From assembly GCA_021813585.1 (NCBI GenBank), contig JAKAJV010000056.1, positions 1-63,339 on the forward strand: a stretch of DNA of 63,339 nt, read 5' to 3'. The stretch comes from Bacteroidota bacterium. GTDB taxonomy: Bacteria; Bacteroidota; Ignavibacteria; Ignavibacteriales; Ignavibacteriaceae. The notes under the pieces were generated by a model. That model did no database searches and was not told where the DNA came from. It worked only from the letters and a program-made list of their open reading frames with translations. Below are positions 1 through 8,980 of this stretch, piece by piece. A program made the translations under genes and the position numbers. Position 1 is the stretch's first letter, and each line of letters opens with the position of its first letter.

Positions 1-622
1 TAAATACTTTTTCGCCGAAATATTTTTTAACTTCATCGGCTACCTGCTGAGAAAGACGCAGCCGAACATCGAACATGGTAAGCAGCACTCCCTCTATGCT
101 TAAATTTTTATTGAAGTGCTGCTTTACAATATTTATGGTATTTAACAGCTGTCCCAACCCTTCAAGCGCAAAGTATTCGCATTGGACGGGAATGATAACT
201 GAATCCGATGCAGATAGAGCGTTTAATGTTAAAATTCCAAGAGAAGGCGGACAGTCTATTAAAATATAATCGTAACTATCTCTTACTTGTTTAATTGCCT
301 CGCCGAGAAGCCTTTCACGGTTTGGCAAATCAACCATCTCAATCTCTGCACCTACAAGATTTATGTTTGAAGGCAGTATATCGAGGTAAGGCATATAACT
401 GTTAACAATAACGTTTAGGATGTCTTCGGTTCCTATTAGTGTTTCGTACACCGAAGGATTATGGTTACTAATGCTTAAACCTGAAGATGAATTTGATTGC
501 GGATCAATATCGATCAAGAGCGTTTTTTTTTCCGCCGCCGCTAATGATGAAGACAAATTTATAGCGGTAGTAGTTTTACCTACACCGCCTTTTTGATTAG
601 CTATTGATATTATTTTCGACAT
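1..622 (-). CDS. parA: ParA/Soj family chromosome partitioning ATPase (partial, C-terminus outside window)
   Basis: ATPase that positions origins or plasmid centromeres together with ParB. I translated it by hand from the ATG at 620-622; 207 codons are visible and the reading frame runs off the left edge. The N-terminus shows the deviant Walker A motif KGGVGKTT at residues 11-18 and the Walker A' motif DIDPQ at 38-42; further on comes the Walker B segment ILIDCPPS. These are the hallmarks of the small chromosomal Soj/ParA family rather than MinD, and no membrane-targeting tail can be judged because the end is missing. The usual partner parB would be expected just beyond the left edge. It is separated from the hydrolase gene on its right by a hairpin. 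Confidence 0.93.
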   Translation of the reverse strand, partial: MSKIISIANQKGGVGKTTTAINLSSSLAAAEKKTLLIDIDPQSNSSSGLSISNHNPSVYETLIGTEDILNVIVNSYMPYLDILPSNINLVGAEIEMVDLPNRERLLGEAIKQVRDSYDYILIDCPPSLGILTLNALSASDSVIIPVQCEYFALEGLGQLLNTINIVKQHFNKNLSIEGVLLTMFDVRLRLSQQVADEVKKYFGEKVF

Positions 623-658
623 TAATTGGTTTTAATGAAAATTAGTACTGAATTTATA

Positions 659-682
659 ACACCAGAAGATTTAATCTGGTGT
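659..682 (-). terminator. Hairpin between the hydrolase gene and parA, possible terminator
   Basis: Eight-base perfect stem (ACACCAGA / TCTGGTGT) with an eight-base AT-rich loop, lying downstream of the minus-strand hydrolase gene and upstream of parA. The following bases on the minus strand are AT-rich but there is no clean T-run, so it may be a weak terminator or an mRNA 3' end structure. Confidence 0.45.
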
Positions 683-740
683 ATTAAGATAATTATTATT
701 GGAATATTTTCATAAAATAATTAATTCCAAAAAATTAAAT

Positions 741-1418
741 CTAGATTTCTAATTCCTGCCCGAAACTCATAACTATACATTTTTTCCCGATACTCTCAAC
801 TTTACTCTTAAATTCATTAGGGTCTGCCGCAATTACCGGGAAGGTATTGTAGTGAATCGGTATTGCAACCTTAGGATTAACAAGTTCTACAGCCTTCACT
901 GCATCGTTTATTCCCATGGTAAAGTTATCTCCTATTGGCAGAAGCAAATAATCTACGGGAACCATCTCGCCGATTAGTTTCATATCATAGAACAAACCGG
1001 TGTCGCCTGTATGGTAGATATTTTTACCGCCGGTGGAAATAATTACGCCTGCCGGCTCGCCGCCGTATTGGCCGTCCGGGGTTTTGGATCCGTGGTGAGC
1101 GATAGTAAACTTAACTCTTCCGAAATCGAAATTATAGCCGCCGCCGATATGCATATTGTGCGCTTTAAAACCTTTGGAACTGCAGTAGTTGGCCAGCTCG
1201 TTTACACAAATGAACATAGAGCCCGATCTGCCTGCTATCTTAAATGCATCTCCCAAATGGTCGCTGTGTGCATGCGTTAAAATTATATAGTCTGCATTAA
1301 CGTCTTTGGATTTTACAGGCGAAGTAGGGTTGTCGTCTAAAAACGGATCGATCAATATCACCTTGCCGTTGTCCGTTGTTAATTGGAAGGCCGAATGTGA
1401 AAAATATTTTAGTTTCAT
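741..1418 (-). CDS. UPF0173 metal-dependent hydrolase (metallo-beta-lactamase fold)
   Basis: 225-residue protein of the YtkL/UPF0173 family. The metal-binding signature HAHSDH sits at residues 49-54, followed by a paired histidine (HHGS) near 108 and HTGDTG near 137, all in the order expected for a metallo-beta-lactamase fold. The length matches the family. Substrates of this family are not firmly established; it is distantly related to lactonases such as UlaG. It is the last gene of the minus-strand run that starts with the PASTA protein, 14 bases after the CHAD gene, so it is probably co-transcribed. Confidence 0.88.
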   Translation of the reverse strand: MKLKYFSHSAFQLTTDNGKVILIDPFLDDNPTSPVKSKDVNADYIILTHAHSDHLGDAFKIAGRSGSMFICVNELANYCSSKGFKAHNMHIGGGYNFDFGRVKFTIAHHGSKTPDGQYGGEPAGVIISTGGKNIYHTGDTGLFYDMKLIGEMVPVDYLLLPIGDNFTMGINDAVKAVELVNPKVAIPIHYNTFPVIAADPNEFKSKVESIGKKCIVMSFGQELEI

Positions 1419-1432
1419 AATTACCTCCGTAA

Positions 1433-1894
1433 TTATTCTAGTAGTTTTGAAAATTCACCTAACAATTCACTATGTCTGAACTTCATTAATTCAAGTTTTA
1501 ATTTTTCGTTAAGCTCGGATTTTTTTTCTGCTATTTTTTGCGGCACCGTTTTGTCAGCTTCAATTTTACTATCCGAAATTAATGTTTTGTAGTTCCCTTC
1601 CAAAACATCAAGGTCTCTTTTGCTTCCGGTTAAGTCCTGCAGGTCCGCAATATACTTATAGAATGATATAAATTTCTTTTTATCAAAGCAAGTTTCGAAA
1701 ATTTCCATATTATACCTAAGTCTCCTTAAAGCTATTCTTACATCGTGCAGATTCTCCTCGGATTCGCTTTTTAAAAATTCGTTTATCGATTCCGTCAATG
1801 AATTCAGCCTTTGCGAAAGAACCAATCGGGAAATATTATAAAGGTTCTTTTCTTTCCTAAGTCCCTTTATCTTCCATTTTTTTTGCTTGGACAT
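1433..1894 (-). CDS. CHAD domain-containing protein (short)
   Basis: 153 residues, all predicted helical. The segment around residues 50-65 (LHDVRIALRRLRYNMEIF) is the conserved histidine/arginine helix that defines CHAD domains, with further conserved DLQDLTGSKRDLDVL near residues 85-100. CHAD domains bind polyphosphate and often travel with CYTH triphosphatases. Here the protein is roughly half to two-thirds of a usual CHAD protein and no CYTH gene is visible, so either it is a minimal single unit or the second helical half has been lost. It lies between the glycosyltransferase and hydrolase genes on the same strand. Confidence 0.8.
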   Translation of the reverse strand: MSKQKKWKIKGLRKEKNLYNISRLVLSQRLNSLTESINEFLKSESEENLHDVRIALRRLRYNMEIFETCFDKKKFISFYKYIADLQDLTGSKRDLDVLEGNYKTLISDSKIEADKTVPQKIAEKKSELNEKLKLELMKFRHSELLGEFSKLLE

Positions 1895-1923
1895 TTGAAA
1901 ATATTTTATTAAGAGATTTTTAA

Positions 1924-2592
1924 TTAAATGAACATTACTTTAATAAAGCCTAAAATTGTCCTTACAGACTTCATCTTGCTTTCTTCATTACCATAAATAG
2001 TCGGGACCTGCACAAAGCCGATCCTATAATTCTTTCTGGCAGCCAGGACAAGAATTTCGCTTTCTGCTTCAAAGCCGCTGAACTTAGGAATAATACATTT
2101 TAAAATTTCAGTTTTAAAAGCTCTAAACCCGCATTGAGTGTCTAATAGCTTTTGCTTGGTTTTTATGCCGAGCAAAAACGACGTAAGCTTATTGCTGATT
2201 ATTCTCTGAGCCGGCATATCTTTTATATCCTTCAACCTGTTGCCGATGACTATATCAAAGCTTTCCAGGGCCAAAATAAATGAAGGAATAAATTCCGGTT
2301 GATGCTGGAAATCCGCGTCGAGGGTTATTGTATAAACGCAGTTTCTTTTTATGCTTTCGGCAAAGCCGGCATTCAAGGCAAAGCCCTTGCCTCTATTTTC
2401 TTTAAACGAAATTAAAATTACTTTCTCATCCGGAGGAATCTTGTTTATCGAATCATCCGTCGAACCGTCATTTACCGCAATTACCAAATCTACAAACGGA
2501 ATAGTTTTGGTTATAATTTCATTTATTGTTTTACTCTCATTGTAAAAAGGAATAACCGCACATACTTTATTAAGATTTAAATATCTGTTCAA
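1924..2592 (-). CDS. Family 2 glycosyltransferase, dolichyl/undecaprenyl-phosphate sugar transferase type
   Basis: 222-residue GT-A fold enzyme. The nucleotide-binding NDGST is at residues 41-45 and the metal-binding DAD at 92-94, followed by GNR and a QCGFRAF segment typical of DPM1-like synthases. It lacks the C-terminal membrane helices found in longer relatives, so it is likely a peripheral enzyme moving a sugar from a nucleotide donor to a polyprenyl phosphate. The donor cannot be read from sequence. Its start overlaps the end of cdaA by 23 bases, indicating translational coupling. An ATG a little downstream would also be possible. Confidence 0.85.
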   Translation of the reverse strand: MNRYLNLNKVCAVIPFYNESKTINEIITKTIPFVDLVIAVNDGSTDDSINKIPPDEKVILISFKENRGKGFALNAGFAESIKRNCVYTITLDADFQHQPEFIPSFILALESFDIVIGNRLKDIKDMPAQRIISNKLTSFLLGIKTKQKLLDTQCGFRAFKTEILKCIIPKFSGFEAESEILVLAARKNYRIGFVQVPTIYGNEESKMKSVRTILGFIKVMFI

Positions 2593-3385
2593 GAACTCCT
2601 CGCCATCCTTTTGCGGCAGGATTCCTTATAGCTCTGCCTAATCTGTTTTTAAGCGCGTCTTTCGAAAGTCCTTTACTTAACTGCCCGTCTTCCGCAAGGG
2701 AAATACTTCCAGTCTCTTCCGATACGATAATGCTCAAAACATCGGCTTGTTCCGAAATGCCTAGGCCCGCTCTATGCCGCATTCCCAGGTGCTCGTCGTT
2801 TACAACAGTTGTATTGGATAGCGGAAGCGTGCATCTGGCAGCTTCAATAGTCTCGTTCTTTACTATCACTGCACCATCGTGTAAAGGCGAGCGGGGGAAA
2901 AATATTGAGCCTAGGAGCGCCGAGCTTAAACGGGCATTCATTATTTCTCCGGTCTCGGCATAGCCTCTAATACCGGTTGACTTAACAACTACAATCAAGG
3001 CTCCGTGCTGCCTCTGGGAAAGCTCAAAAGCGGCTTCGGCAAGTATTTGAGCCGCCTGCGGAGAATCAGCCCTTACAAATAATCTGAAGAAAGGATTCCT
3101 TGCAACAATTACCAGCAGCCGTCTTATTTCCGGCTGAAACAAAATGACGAATGCTATTACCCAAATGTCGGTAACCAATTTTAACAGCCAGCTCAATGCT
3201 TTTAAGTTAGCAGCCTGTGCCGCAAATGATAATAAGAGAATTATCATCAAGCCCATAAAAATTTGAGCGGCAATTGTTCCTTTTAATAAAGTATAAAGCT
3301 TGTAAATAATAAAAGTAACAATTGCTATATCAACCAGATCGGTAAAAGTAACTGTAAGAAATCCTATCCGAAAAAGATCAAACAT
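2570..3385 (-). CDS. cdaA: Diadenylate cyclase CdaA
   Basis: 271 residues. Makes cyclic di-AMP from two ATP. Three hydrophobic segments occupy residues about 8-85, followed by the DisA_N catalytic domain (about 100-255) with the DGA motif at 170-172 and RHRAG at 203-207, both needed for ATP binding and catalysis. This is the membrane CdaA architecture, not DisA. It follows folP by 10 bases; a folP-cdaA pair is also seen in Bacteroidota. Cyclic di-AMP controls potassium and osmotic balance and wall integrity, which fits the PASTA and amino-sugar genes upstream in the same run. Confidence 0.95.
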   Translation of the reverse strand: MFDLFRIGFLTVTFTDLVDIAIVTFIIYKLYTLLKGTIAAQIFMGLMIILLLSFAAQAANLKALSWLLKLVTDIWVIAFVILFQPEIRRLLVIVARNPFFRLFVRADSPQAAQILAEAAFELSQRQHGALIVVVKSTGIRGYAETGEIMNARLSSALLGSIFFPRSPLHDGAVIVKNETIEAARCTLPLSNTTVVNDEHLGMRHRAGLGISEQADVLSIIVSEETGSISLAEDGQLSKGLSKDALKNRLGRAIRNPAAKGWRGVLEQIFKS

Positions 3386-3395
3386 CTGCTCTCTC

Positions 3396-4568
3396 TTAAC
3401 AAAGATTGTTTAACAGCTTGCAAACTTGAACTCCGTATTTAACATTATGAGTTCTTATAACCTTCGCTCCGTTTTTTACCGCAACCGTCTCAGCCGATAC
3501 CGTTGCAGCATCTCTTTCATTAACGTCAAGGTCAAGAGTTTTTCCGATAAACGATTTACGGGAAACTCCTATCAATATAGGAAAACCGAGGCTCTTAAAA
3601 TCTTCCAGTCTTCTTATAAGCTCAAAATTATCTTCCAACCTCTTTCCGAAACCGATCCCGGGATCGATAAAAATATTTTTAATGCCGGCTTTGGCAGCTA
3701 GAAGAGACTTTTCGTACAGAAAATCGTAAATCTCTTTTACAACATCATCATAGAAAGGATTTTTTTGCATATCCTTGGGCTTGCCTTTCATATGCATTAA
3801 AACTACGGATGCGTTATTTTTTTTAATAACGTTAATCATTTCCGGTTCGGAAGTGAGAGCACTAATATCGTTTATAATTTTCGCTCCTAATTGAAGTGCT
3901 TCGGATGCTACTTTTTTCTTGGTGGTATCAACAGATATAACAGCCTCCGGCCGTTCTTTCAGTATACCTTTGATTACCGGAATTACTCTTTCTATCTCTT
4001 TGCTCTCGGCAGTAATTTCTGCACCCGGCCTGGTAGACTCTCCGCCTATATCCAGTATATCTGCCCCGTCATCCAGCATTTGCAGCCCGTGCTTAATAGC
4101 TTCACCGGAGGTTAAATACAGCCCGCCATCCGAGAATGAATCGGGAGTTACATTCAATATTCCCATTACGTAAGACCTGTCGAATTTAAATACTCTGCTA
4201 CCGATGTTATAGGAACCGGATTCGTATTCTTCGTAATTTTTTATTACGTTGGCAATCCTATAACCCAGGTCCTCATCTCCTACCGATAGAATTTTCCGGG
4301 ATATCTCCTTAATATTCCACAGCGAGCCGGGTATAAACAAATTTGTTGTCTTTTTATCTGCCGAATTATTCTTGTAGCAAATTTCCTTCTCCCGCAGAAC
4401 TATCTTTTGAATTGTCTCGGCAAGCTGTTCCGGAATATCGCGGAGTTCTAGACCGATAAGATGCGGCTGGTAAACTTCCCGGTATATTTTGTAATCGTCG
4501 CTGTATTTTTTAAATACAGTACCCGGAGATAAGTTAATAATCTGAATTATCAATTTTACTCCCGCCAT
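3396..4568 (-). CDS. folP: Dihydropteroate synthase with a ~120-residue N-terminal extension
   Basis: Condenses 4-aminobenzoate with hydroxymethyl-dihydropterin diphosphate in folate synthesis. The catalytic TIM barrel begins at about residue 131 and contains GILNVTPDSFSDGG, DIGGESTRPGA, the INDIS segment, VLMHMKG and the phosphate-binding GVSRKSF motif, so the active site looks complete. Bacterial FolP is usually near 280 residues; this one has 390 because of an N-terminal region (1-120) that I do not recognise. That region is in frame and of normal composition, so it is unlikely to be a start-site artefact. It sits directly upstream of cdaA. Confidence 0.93.
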   Translation of the reverse strand: MAGVKLIIQIINLSPGTVFKKYSDDYKIYREVYQPHLIGLELRDIPEQLAETIQKIVLREKEICYKNNSADKKTTNLFIPGSLWNIKEISRKILSVGDEDLGYRIANVIKNYEEYESGSYNIGSRVFKFDRSYVMGILNVTPDSFSDGGLYLTSGEAIKHGLQMLDDGADILDIGGESTRPGAEITAESKEIERVIPVIKGILKERPEAVISVDTTKKKVASEALQLGAKIINDISALTSEPEMINVIKKNNASVVLMHMKGKPKDMQKNPFYDDVVKEIYDFLYEKSLLAAKAGIKNIFIDPGIGFGKRLEDNFELIRRLEDFKSLGFPILIGVSRKSFIGKTLDLDVNERDAATVSAETVAVKNGAKVIRTHNVKYGVQVCKLLNNLC

Positions 4569-4611
4569 TTTTAATTGAAATTTATTATTCCGCTAAAGGC
4601 ATTATAAGAAA

Positions 4612-5793
4612 TCAGGCCTCTACTCTTTGAAAAGCGATTCTTCCGCCGAGTATGGTAGTCTCAACCTCATAGTCGTCATTCAATACGACGATATCAGCAT
4701 CCTTACCTACGGCAAGAATTCCTTTTTTATGTTCAAAGTTAACTACCTTTGCACCGTTAAGCGAAGCCATCCTAACCGCTTCCGTAATTTTTGCGTTTGC
4801 GGTCTCTACCATATTCTTTACAGCTATATTTAGTGTAAGCGTACTGCCTGCTAAGGTTCCGTCTTCCAGAAAGGCTTTGTTCTCTTTCATAAATACTTTT
4901 TGGTCCGCAAACTCGTATTCGCCTTCGTGCATGCCGCCTGCTCTAATCGAATCGGAAACCAGTATAATTCCGCTTGCGCCTTTCATCTTTATCAACAGCT
5001 CCATTACCGCAGGGTGCACATGGAGAGTATCGGCAATCAGTTCAATCTTCAATTCGTTCCTCAGCAGAGAACTGAGAATAATTCCCGGATGCCTGTGGTG
5101 GAACGGGCTCATTGCATTAAACATATGCGTTACATGGGCGGCTCCGTTGTCTATTGCAACTTCAATCTCATCGTAAGTTGCCATCGAATGCCCAATTGAT
5201 AAAACAACGCCCTGCCGTGCAGCCGACCTCATAACCGCCGGGGCGCCGGGCAGTTCCGGTGCAATCGTCATTATCTTAATATAACCTTTGGAAGCCTCCC
5301 ATATTTTATTCCACGATTCGACCGTAGGCTCCCATAGATAGCTTTCGTTCATCGCTCCTTTTAACTGCTTATTAAGATACGGTCCTTCCATGTGAATACC
5401 GCGGATGTTTGATTCGGGATGGCTTTCAATATAGTCTGCCAGCCTTCTTAAATCCTTTAAAAGAAGTTCTTCGGGCTTTGCAAACAAGGAAGCGAGAACC
5501 GACGTTGAGCCGTGCTCTAAAAAATAGCGGGCAACTTTTTCAACGCTCGAGTCGTTTTCATCGGCAAAGCCGAAGCCGCCTCCGCCGTGAACGAGAAGGT
5601 CTACGAACCCCGGACAGATCAACCTGCCGCTTACATCAATTATTTCCGTGCTGCCGGGAATATTAATATCAACCGATTTCCCTATCTCAGAAATTCTTTT
5701 CCCTTCGGTTAAGATTGTTCCGTTCTCAATAATTCTGAAAGGAGTAATTATTTTTCCGCCGACTAAGGCTAATTTTTTATTTTCCATTTTCAT
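4612..5793 (-). CDS. nagA: N-acetylglucosamine-6-phosphate deacetylase
   Basis: Removes acetate from GlcNAc-6-P, giving glucosamine-6-phosphate for glycolysis or wall synthesis. The 393-residue length is normal. Amidohydrolase features seen are LVHGGGG near residue 68, the EGPYLN motif, GHSMA, and HMFNAMSPFHHR, followed by DSIRAGG and the C-terminal composite beta domain (GKDADIVVLN). It overlaps the end of rpe by 4 bases and so belongs to the PASTA-rpe-nagA run. The partner deaminase nagB is in the window but in a separate plus-strand unit. Confidence 0.95.
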   Translation of the reverse strand: MKMENKKLALVGGKIITPFRIIENGTILTEGKRISEIGKSVDINIPGSTEIIDVSGRLICPGFVDLLVHGGGGFGFADENDSSVEKVARYFLEHGSTSVLASLFAKPEELLLKDLRRLADYIESHPESNIRGIHMEGPYLNKQLKGAMNESYLWEPTVESWNKIWEASKGYIKIMTIAPELPGAPAVMRSAARQGVVLSIGHSMATYDEIEVAIDNGAAHVTHMFNAMSPFHHRHPGIILSSLLRNELKIELIADTLHVHPAVMELLIKMKGASGIILVSDSIRAGGMHEGEYEFADQKVFMKENKAFLEDGTLAGSTLTLNIAVKNMVETANAKITEAVRMASLNGAKVVNFEHKKGILAVGKDADIVVLNDDYEVETTILGGRIAFQRVEA

Positions 5794-6455
5794 TTGTGTT
5801 GTCTGTTAATTATGTTTTTTAATTCTGCAGCTGCTGCCGAAATATTGTCTGCTCTGAATATTGATGAGCCGGCAACAAATACGTCGCACCCGGCGTCCAG
5901 CGCCGGTTTTGTTGTCATATTATCTATTCCGCCGTCCATCTCAATTAAAAAGCTCGCGTTTAATTTTTTTCTTAATTCAACCGCCTCTTTAACTTTGCGC
6001 AGAGAATTCTGTATGAATTTTTGGCCGCCGAATCCGGGATTAACTGACATGATAAGCACCAGGTCTACAAATTCCAATATTTCTTTAAGCGAATCTACAG
6101 GTGTTGAGGGATTTATTGCTACGCCTGCTTTTATTCCAAGCTCCTTTATTCTAGTAATAGTTCTGTTAAGATGAATAGACGCTTCTTGATGCACAGTTAA
6201 AGAATCTGCGCCCGCCTTAACGAAGTTTTCCAGATACCTGTCGGGCTCCTCTATCATCAAGTGAACATCTACCGGCAAGTTTGTGCATTTCCGTACCGCT
6301 TTAACTACAATCGGGCCGAAAGATATGTTGGGAACAAAGTGCCCATCCATAATATCGCAGTGTATCCAATCCGCGCCGGCAATTTCCACAAGCCTTATTT
6401 GCTGCTGTAAATTTGAAAGGTCCGCTGCTAAAATTGATGGCGCAAGTATAGGCAT
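5790..6455 (-). CDS. rpe: Ribulose-phosphate 3-epimerase
   Basis: 221-residue TIM-barrel enzyme that interconverts ribulose-5-phosphate and xylulose-5-phosphate. Recognised by APSILAADLSNL at the N-terminus, HCDIMDGHFVPNISFGP (metal-binding His and catalytic Asp) near residue 35, MSVNPGFGGQKF, and EMDGGID near 175. It overlaps the PASTA gene by one base and nagA by four, so the three are translated together. Confidence 0.97.
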   Translation of the reverse strand: MPILAPSILAADLSNLQQQIRLVEIAGADWIHCDIMDGHFVPNISFGPIVVKAVRKCTNLPVDVHLMIEEPDRYLENFVKAGADSLTVHQEASIHLNRTITRIKELGIKAGVAINPSTPVDSLKEILEFVDLVLIMSVNPGFGGQKFIQNSLRKVKEAVELRKKLNASFLIEMDGGIDNMTTKPALDAGCDVFVAGSSIFRADNISAAAAELKNIINRQHK

Positions 6456-7219
6456 TATTCACCTTGGTTTTGACTTTGGTTGTCGGAATCGGCGGCTTTT
6501 GTTACAAAAAGGTCTACTGCATCGCCGGGGTTAAGCTTACTACCTTTGCTGGGATACTGATCCAAAACAGTGTTCGGGAGAAGAGAGAAAGACCGCTGGT
6601 AGTTTATTTTGCCTACCTTCAATGAGCTGTCCGCAAGTACCTGCTCGGCTTCATTTAAAGATTTACCGATTAAATTGGGGACCATTACCGAGCCGGCTAC
6701 ACTGCCTATACTGTAAGAAACGCCTACCGAATCGCCTTTCTTTAACGGCGTACCTACAGCGTACTGCTGATCGAAAATCATATCCTTGGGGCTATCCGAT
6801 GATACGGAATCAATATGGCCCAGGTACAATCCCAGTCTCTCAAGTGCAAACCTGGCATCTCTTAACGACTTACCTTTAAGCTGGGGTACGGTTACAACAG
6901 GCTCACCCCCGCTTATGAATAAATAAATCCTTCTTCCGACTTTAACAATGTCATCTGCATTCGGCCTTTGATATATAATAGTGCCGCGCGGATAATTCTC
7001 ATCAAACGTAGTATCGCTAATTACAGGCACAAGGTCGGAGTCTTTAAGCGTCTTTGTTGCATTGGTCTCGTTCATGCCTACCACCTTGGGTACCCTCTTT
7101 TCCGGCGAGCTTACGTACCACGGCATAACCACCACGTTCATTATCCAAATAAATGCGATAAAAATTACTAGGGCAATTAAAAATTTTTTAACAAGCGGTT
7201 TTTGAAGGATATTTTTCAT
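6455..7219 (-). CDS. PASTA domain-containing membrane protein
   Basis: 254 residues: a short cytoplasmic N-terminus, one membrane helix (about residues 13-33), then three PASTA repeats (about 42-106, 108-173 and 176-243), with a polar acidic tail. PASTA domains bind muropeptides or peptidoglycan in kinases and penicillin-binding proteins; here there is no kinase or transpeptidase domain, so this is a stand-alone periplasmic PASTA protein of the type found in Bacteroidota. It is the first gene of the run and has a Bacteroidota-like promoter immediately upstream. The ATG lies only about five bases after the -7 element, so either the mRNA is leaderless or the promoter call is wrong. Confidence 0.9.
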   Translation of the reverse strand: MKNILQKPLVKKFLIALVIFIAFIWIMNVVVMPWYVSSPEKRVPKVVGMNETNATKTLKDSDLVPVISDTTFDENYPRGTIIYQRPNADDIVKVGRRIYLFISGGEPVVTVPQLKGKSLRDARFALERLGLYLGHIDSVSSDSPKDMIFDQQYAVGTPLKKGDSVGVSYSIGSVAGSVMVPNLIGKSLNEAEQVLADSSLKVGKINYQRSFSLLPNTVLDQYPSKGSKLNPGDAVDLFVTKAADSDNQSQNQGE

Positions 7220-7223
7220 CGGC

Positions 7224-7254
7224 CAAATATATCAAAAGCCGTTTTCTTAAACAA
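7224..7254 (-). promoter_or_regulatory. Putative Bacteroidota-type promoter for the PASTA-rpe-nagA-folP-cdaA run
   Basis: On the minus strand TTG, a 20-base spacer and a perfect TATATTTG (TAnnTTTG, 7224-7231) stand directly before the PASTA start codon. The -33 element is ATTG rather than TTTG. If used, the transcript would begin at or very near the ATG. Confidence 0.4.
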
Positions 7255-7451
7255 TAATTAGATTAATCGCTAAAAAAAATTTTGTAACTAAAATCATCGG
7301 CTTAATAATGAATTATGAAAAATATAAAAAATATAATATATTGCGCGCCAATTAGACCATTTTCAAGTAATTGCAGGCTTTTATTAGTGTTCCATACATA
7401 CCTATTCGAGCCATTAATCTCATCAACCTATTTCATAAATGAGGTAAAGTA

Positions 7452-8951
7452 ATGTTCAAAAATCACCCAAAAGGTTTGTACGTTTTGTTCTTTACGGAAA
7501 TGTGGGAGCGTTTCGGATTTTATACTATGCTCTCGATATTTGTTCTCTATCTAAGCGAAAACTTTCACTGGAGCGACGCTACAACCGGACAGGTTTACGG
7601 TCTGTTTTTAGGCGGCGTTTATTTTACACCTTTAATTGGAGGCTGGCTGGCAGATAATGTTTTCGGTTACAGCAAAACAATAATTATGGGCGCCTTAACT
7701 CTGGCCATAGGCTACGCCTTAATGGCAGTACCTACAAAGGAAGCGTCCTTTTTATACCTTGCTCTTGTTGTGGTAGTTATCGGCAATGGTCTTTTTAAAG
7801 CTAACATATCGGTGCTCGTAGGTAATCTTTATTCACATGCAGACGGCTCTTTGAAAGATGCCGCGTATAATATTTTTTACATGGGCATAAATGTAGGTGC
7901 ATTCTTTGCCCCGTTCGGTGCGGATGGGATTAAAAGCTTTTTCATGAATAATTTTCACGCAACTCTTGCCGAAGGCTATAATGCTGCTTTCGGTTTGGCT
8001 GCTCTTGGTATGTTGTTCTCTATAGTAGTTTTTACTTTTTTCAGAAAGCATTATAAGGCTGCCGACTACATGTCGAAAGATAAGGGCAACGAAGGTAAGG
8101 ATATTGTTCTAACAAAGCAGCAGGAAAAGGATAGGATAATTGCTCTGCTTACAATTTTTGCAATTGTAATTTTCTTTTGGATGATTTATTACCAGAACGG
8201 ATTTACTTTAACGCTCTTCGCTAAGAATTATACCGTCTCAAGCGTAAAGCCTTTAACATTCCTTTTATTCGATCCTCTCTCTCTGTTTGCTATCATTGCC
8301 ATCATCTTAGGATTTGCCGGCTTATTTAATAAAACAGCCACTAAAAAATTAAAAAATTGGAGCGCCGCTGCCGTAACTGCAGCAATAGTAATAGTTGTTT
8401 ACAAATTGAATACCCTGCCGTCTTCAAATCCAATCGCACCGGAATTATTCCAAACATTTAACCCGATGTTTATTGTTTTTCTGACTCCGTTAATAGTCGG
8501 CTTTTTTGCTTTCCTGAATAGAAGGAAGAAAGAGCCTTCAACTCCCGGTAAAATGGGCCTGGCTATGGTAGTAACAGCCTTTGCCAATTTGATAATGATT
8601 GTGGCTGCTTTCGGTTTGCCTAAGGTCGGCTCAGATCCCGTACAGTCATTCTCTCACGTTTCACCTTACTGGTTAATCTCTACTTATTTTGTAATGACTA
8701 TAGCCGAATTGTTCCTAAGTCCCATGGGACTTTCATTCGTATCGAAAGTTGCGCCGCCAAAGATGAAGGGCTTAATGATGGGAGGATGGTTTGTAGCCAG
8801 CGCCATCGGCAGCTACCTTTCAGGGTATATCGGTGTATTTTACCAGGAATGGGAGCTCTGGCAGTTCTTCTTGTTCTTATTGGTTACCTCCTTAATCTCG
8901 GCCGGACTTGTTTTAATCTTCTTAAAGAAATTAAGGCGCGCAACTGAATAG
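7452..8951 (+). CDS. Proton-dependent oligopeptide transporter (POT/PTR family)
   Basis: 499-residue membrane protein with about 14 hydrophobic segments, a member of the major facilitator superfamily that imports di- and tripeptides with protons. The proton-coupling ExxER motif is at residues 16-20 (EMWERFGFYTM), and the PTR signature FYMGINVGAF lies near 141-150. A GAGGTAA ribosome-binding site lies close before the ATG. It is a single-gene unit ended by a strong hairpin terminator at 8981. Confidence 0.95.
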   Translation: MFKNHPKGLYVLFFTEMWERFGFYTMLSIFVLYLSENFHWSDATTGQVYGLFLGGVYFTPLIGGWLADNVFGYSKTIIMGALTLAIGYALMAVPTKEASFLYLALVVVVIGNGLFKANISVLVGNLYSHADGSLKDAAYNIFYMGINVGAFFAPFGADGIKSFFMNNFHATLAEGYNAAFGLAALGMLFSIVVFTFFRKHYKAADYMSKDKGNEGKDIVLTKQQEKDRIIALLTIFAIVIFFWMIYYQNGFTLTLFAKNYTVSSVKPLTFLLFDPLSLFAIIAIILGFAGLFNKTATKKLKNWSAAAVTAAIVIVVYKLNTLPSSNPIAPELFQTFNPMFIVFLTPLIVGFFAFLNRRKKEPSTPGKMGLAMVVTAFANLIMIVAAFGLPKVGSDPVQSFSHVSPYWLISTYFVMTIAELFLSPMGLSFVSKVAPPKMKGLMMGGWFVASAIGSYLSGYIGVFYQEWELWQFFLFLLVTSLISAGLVLIFLKKLRRATE

Positions 8952-8980
8952 TATTTTAAGATTTTAATTAAACTTTTTGG

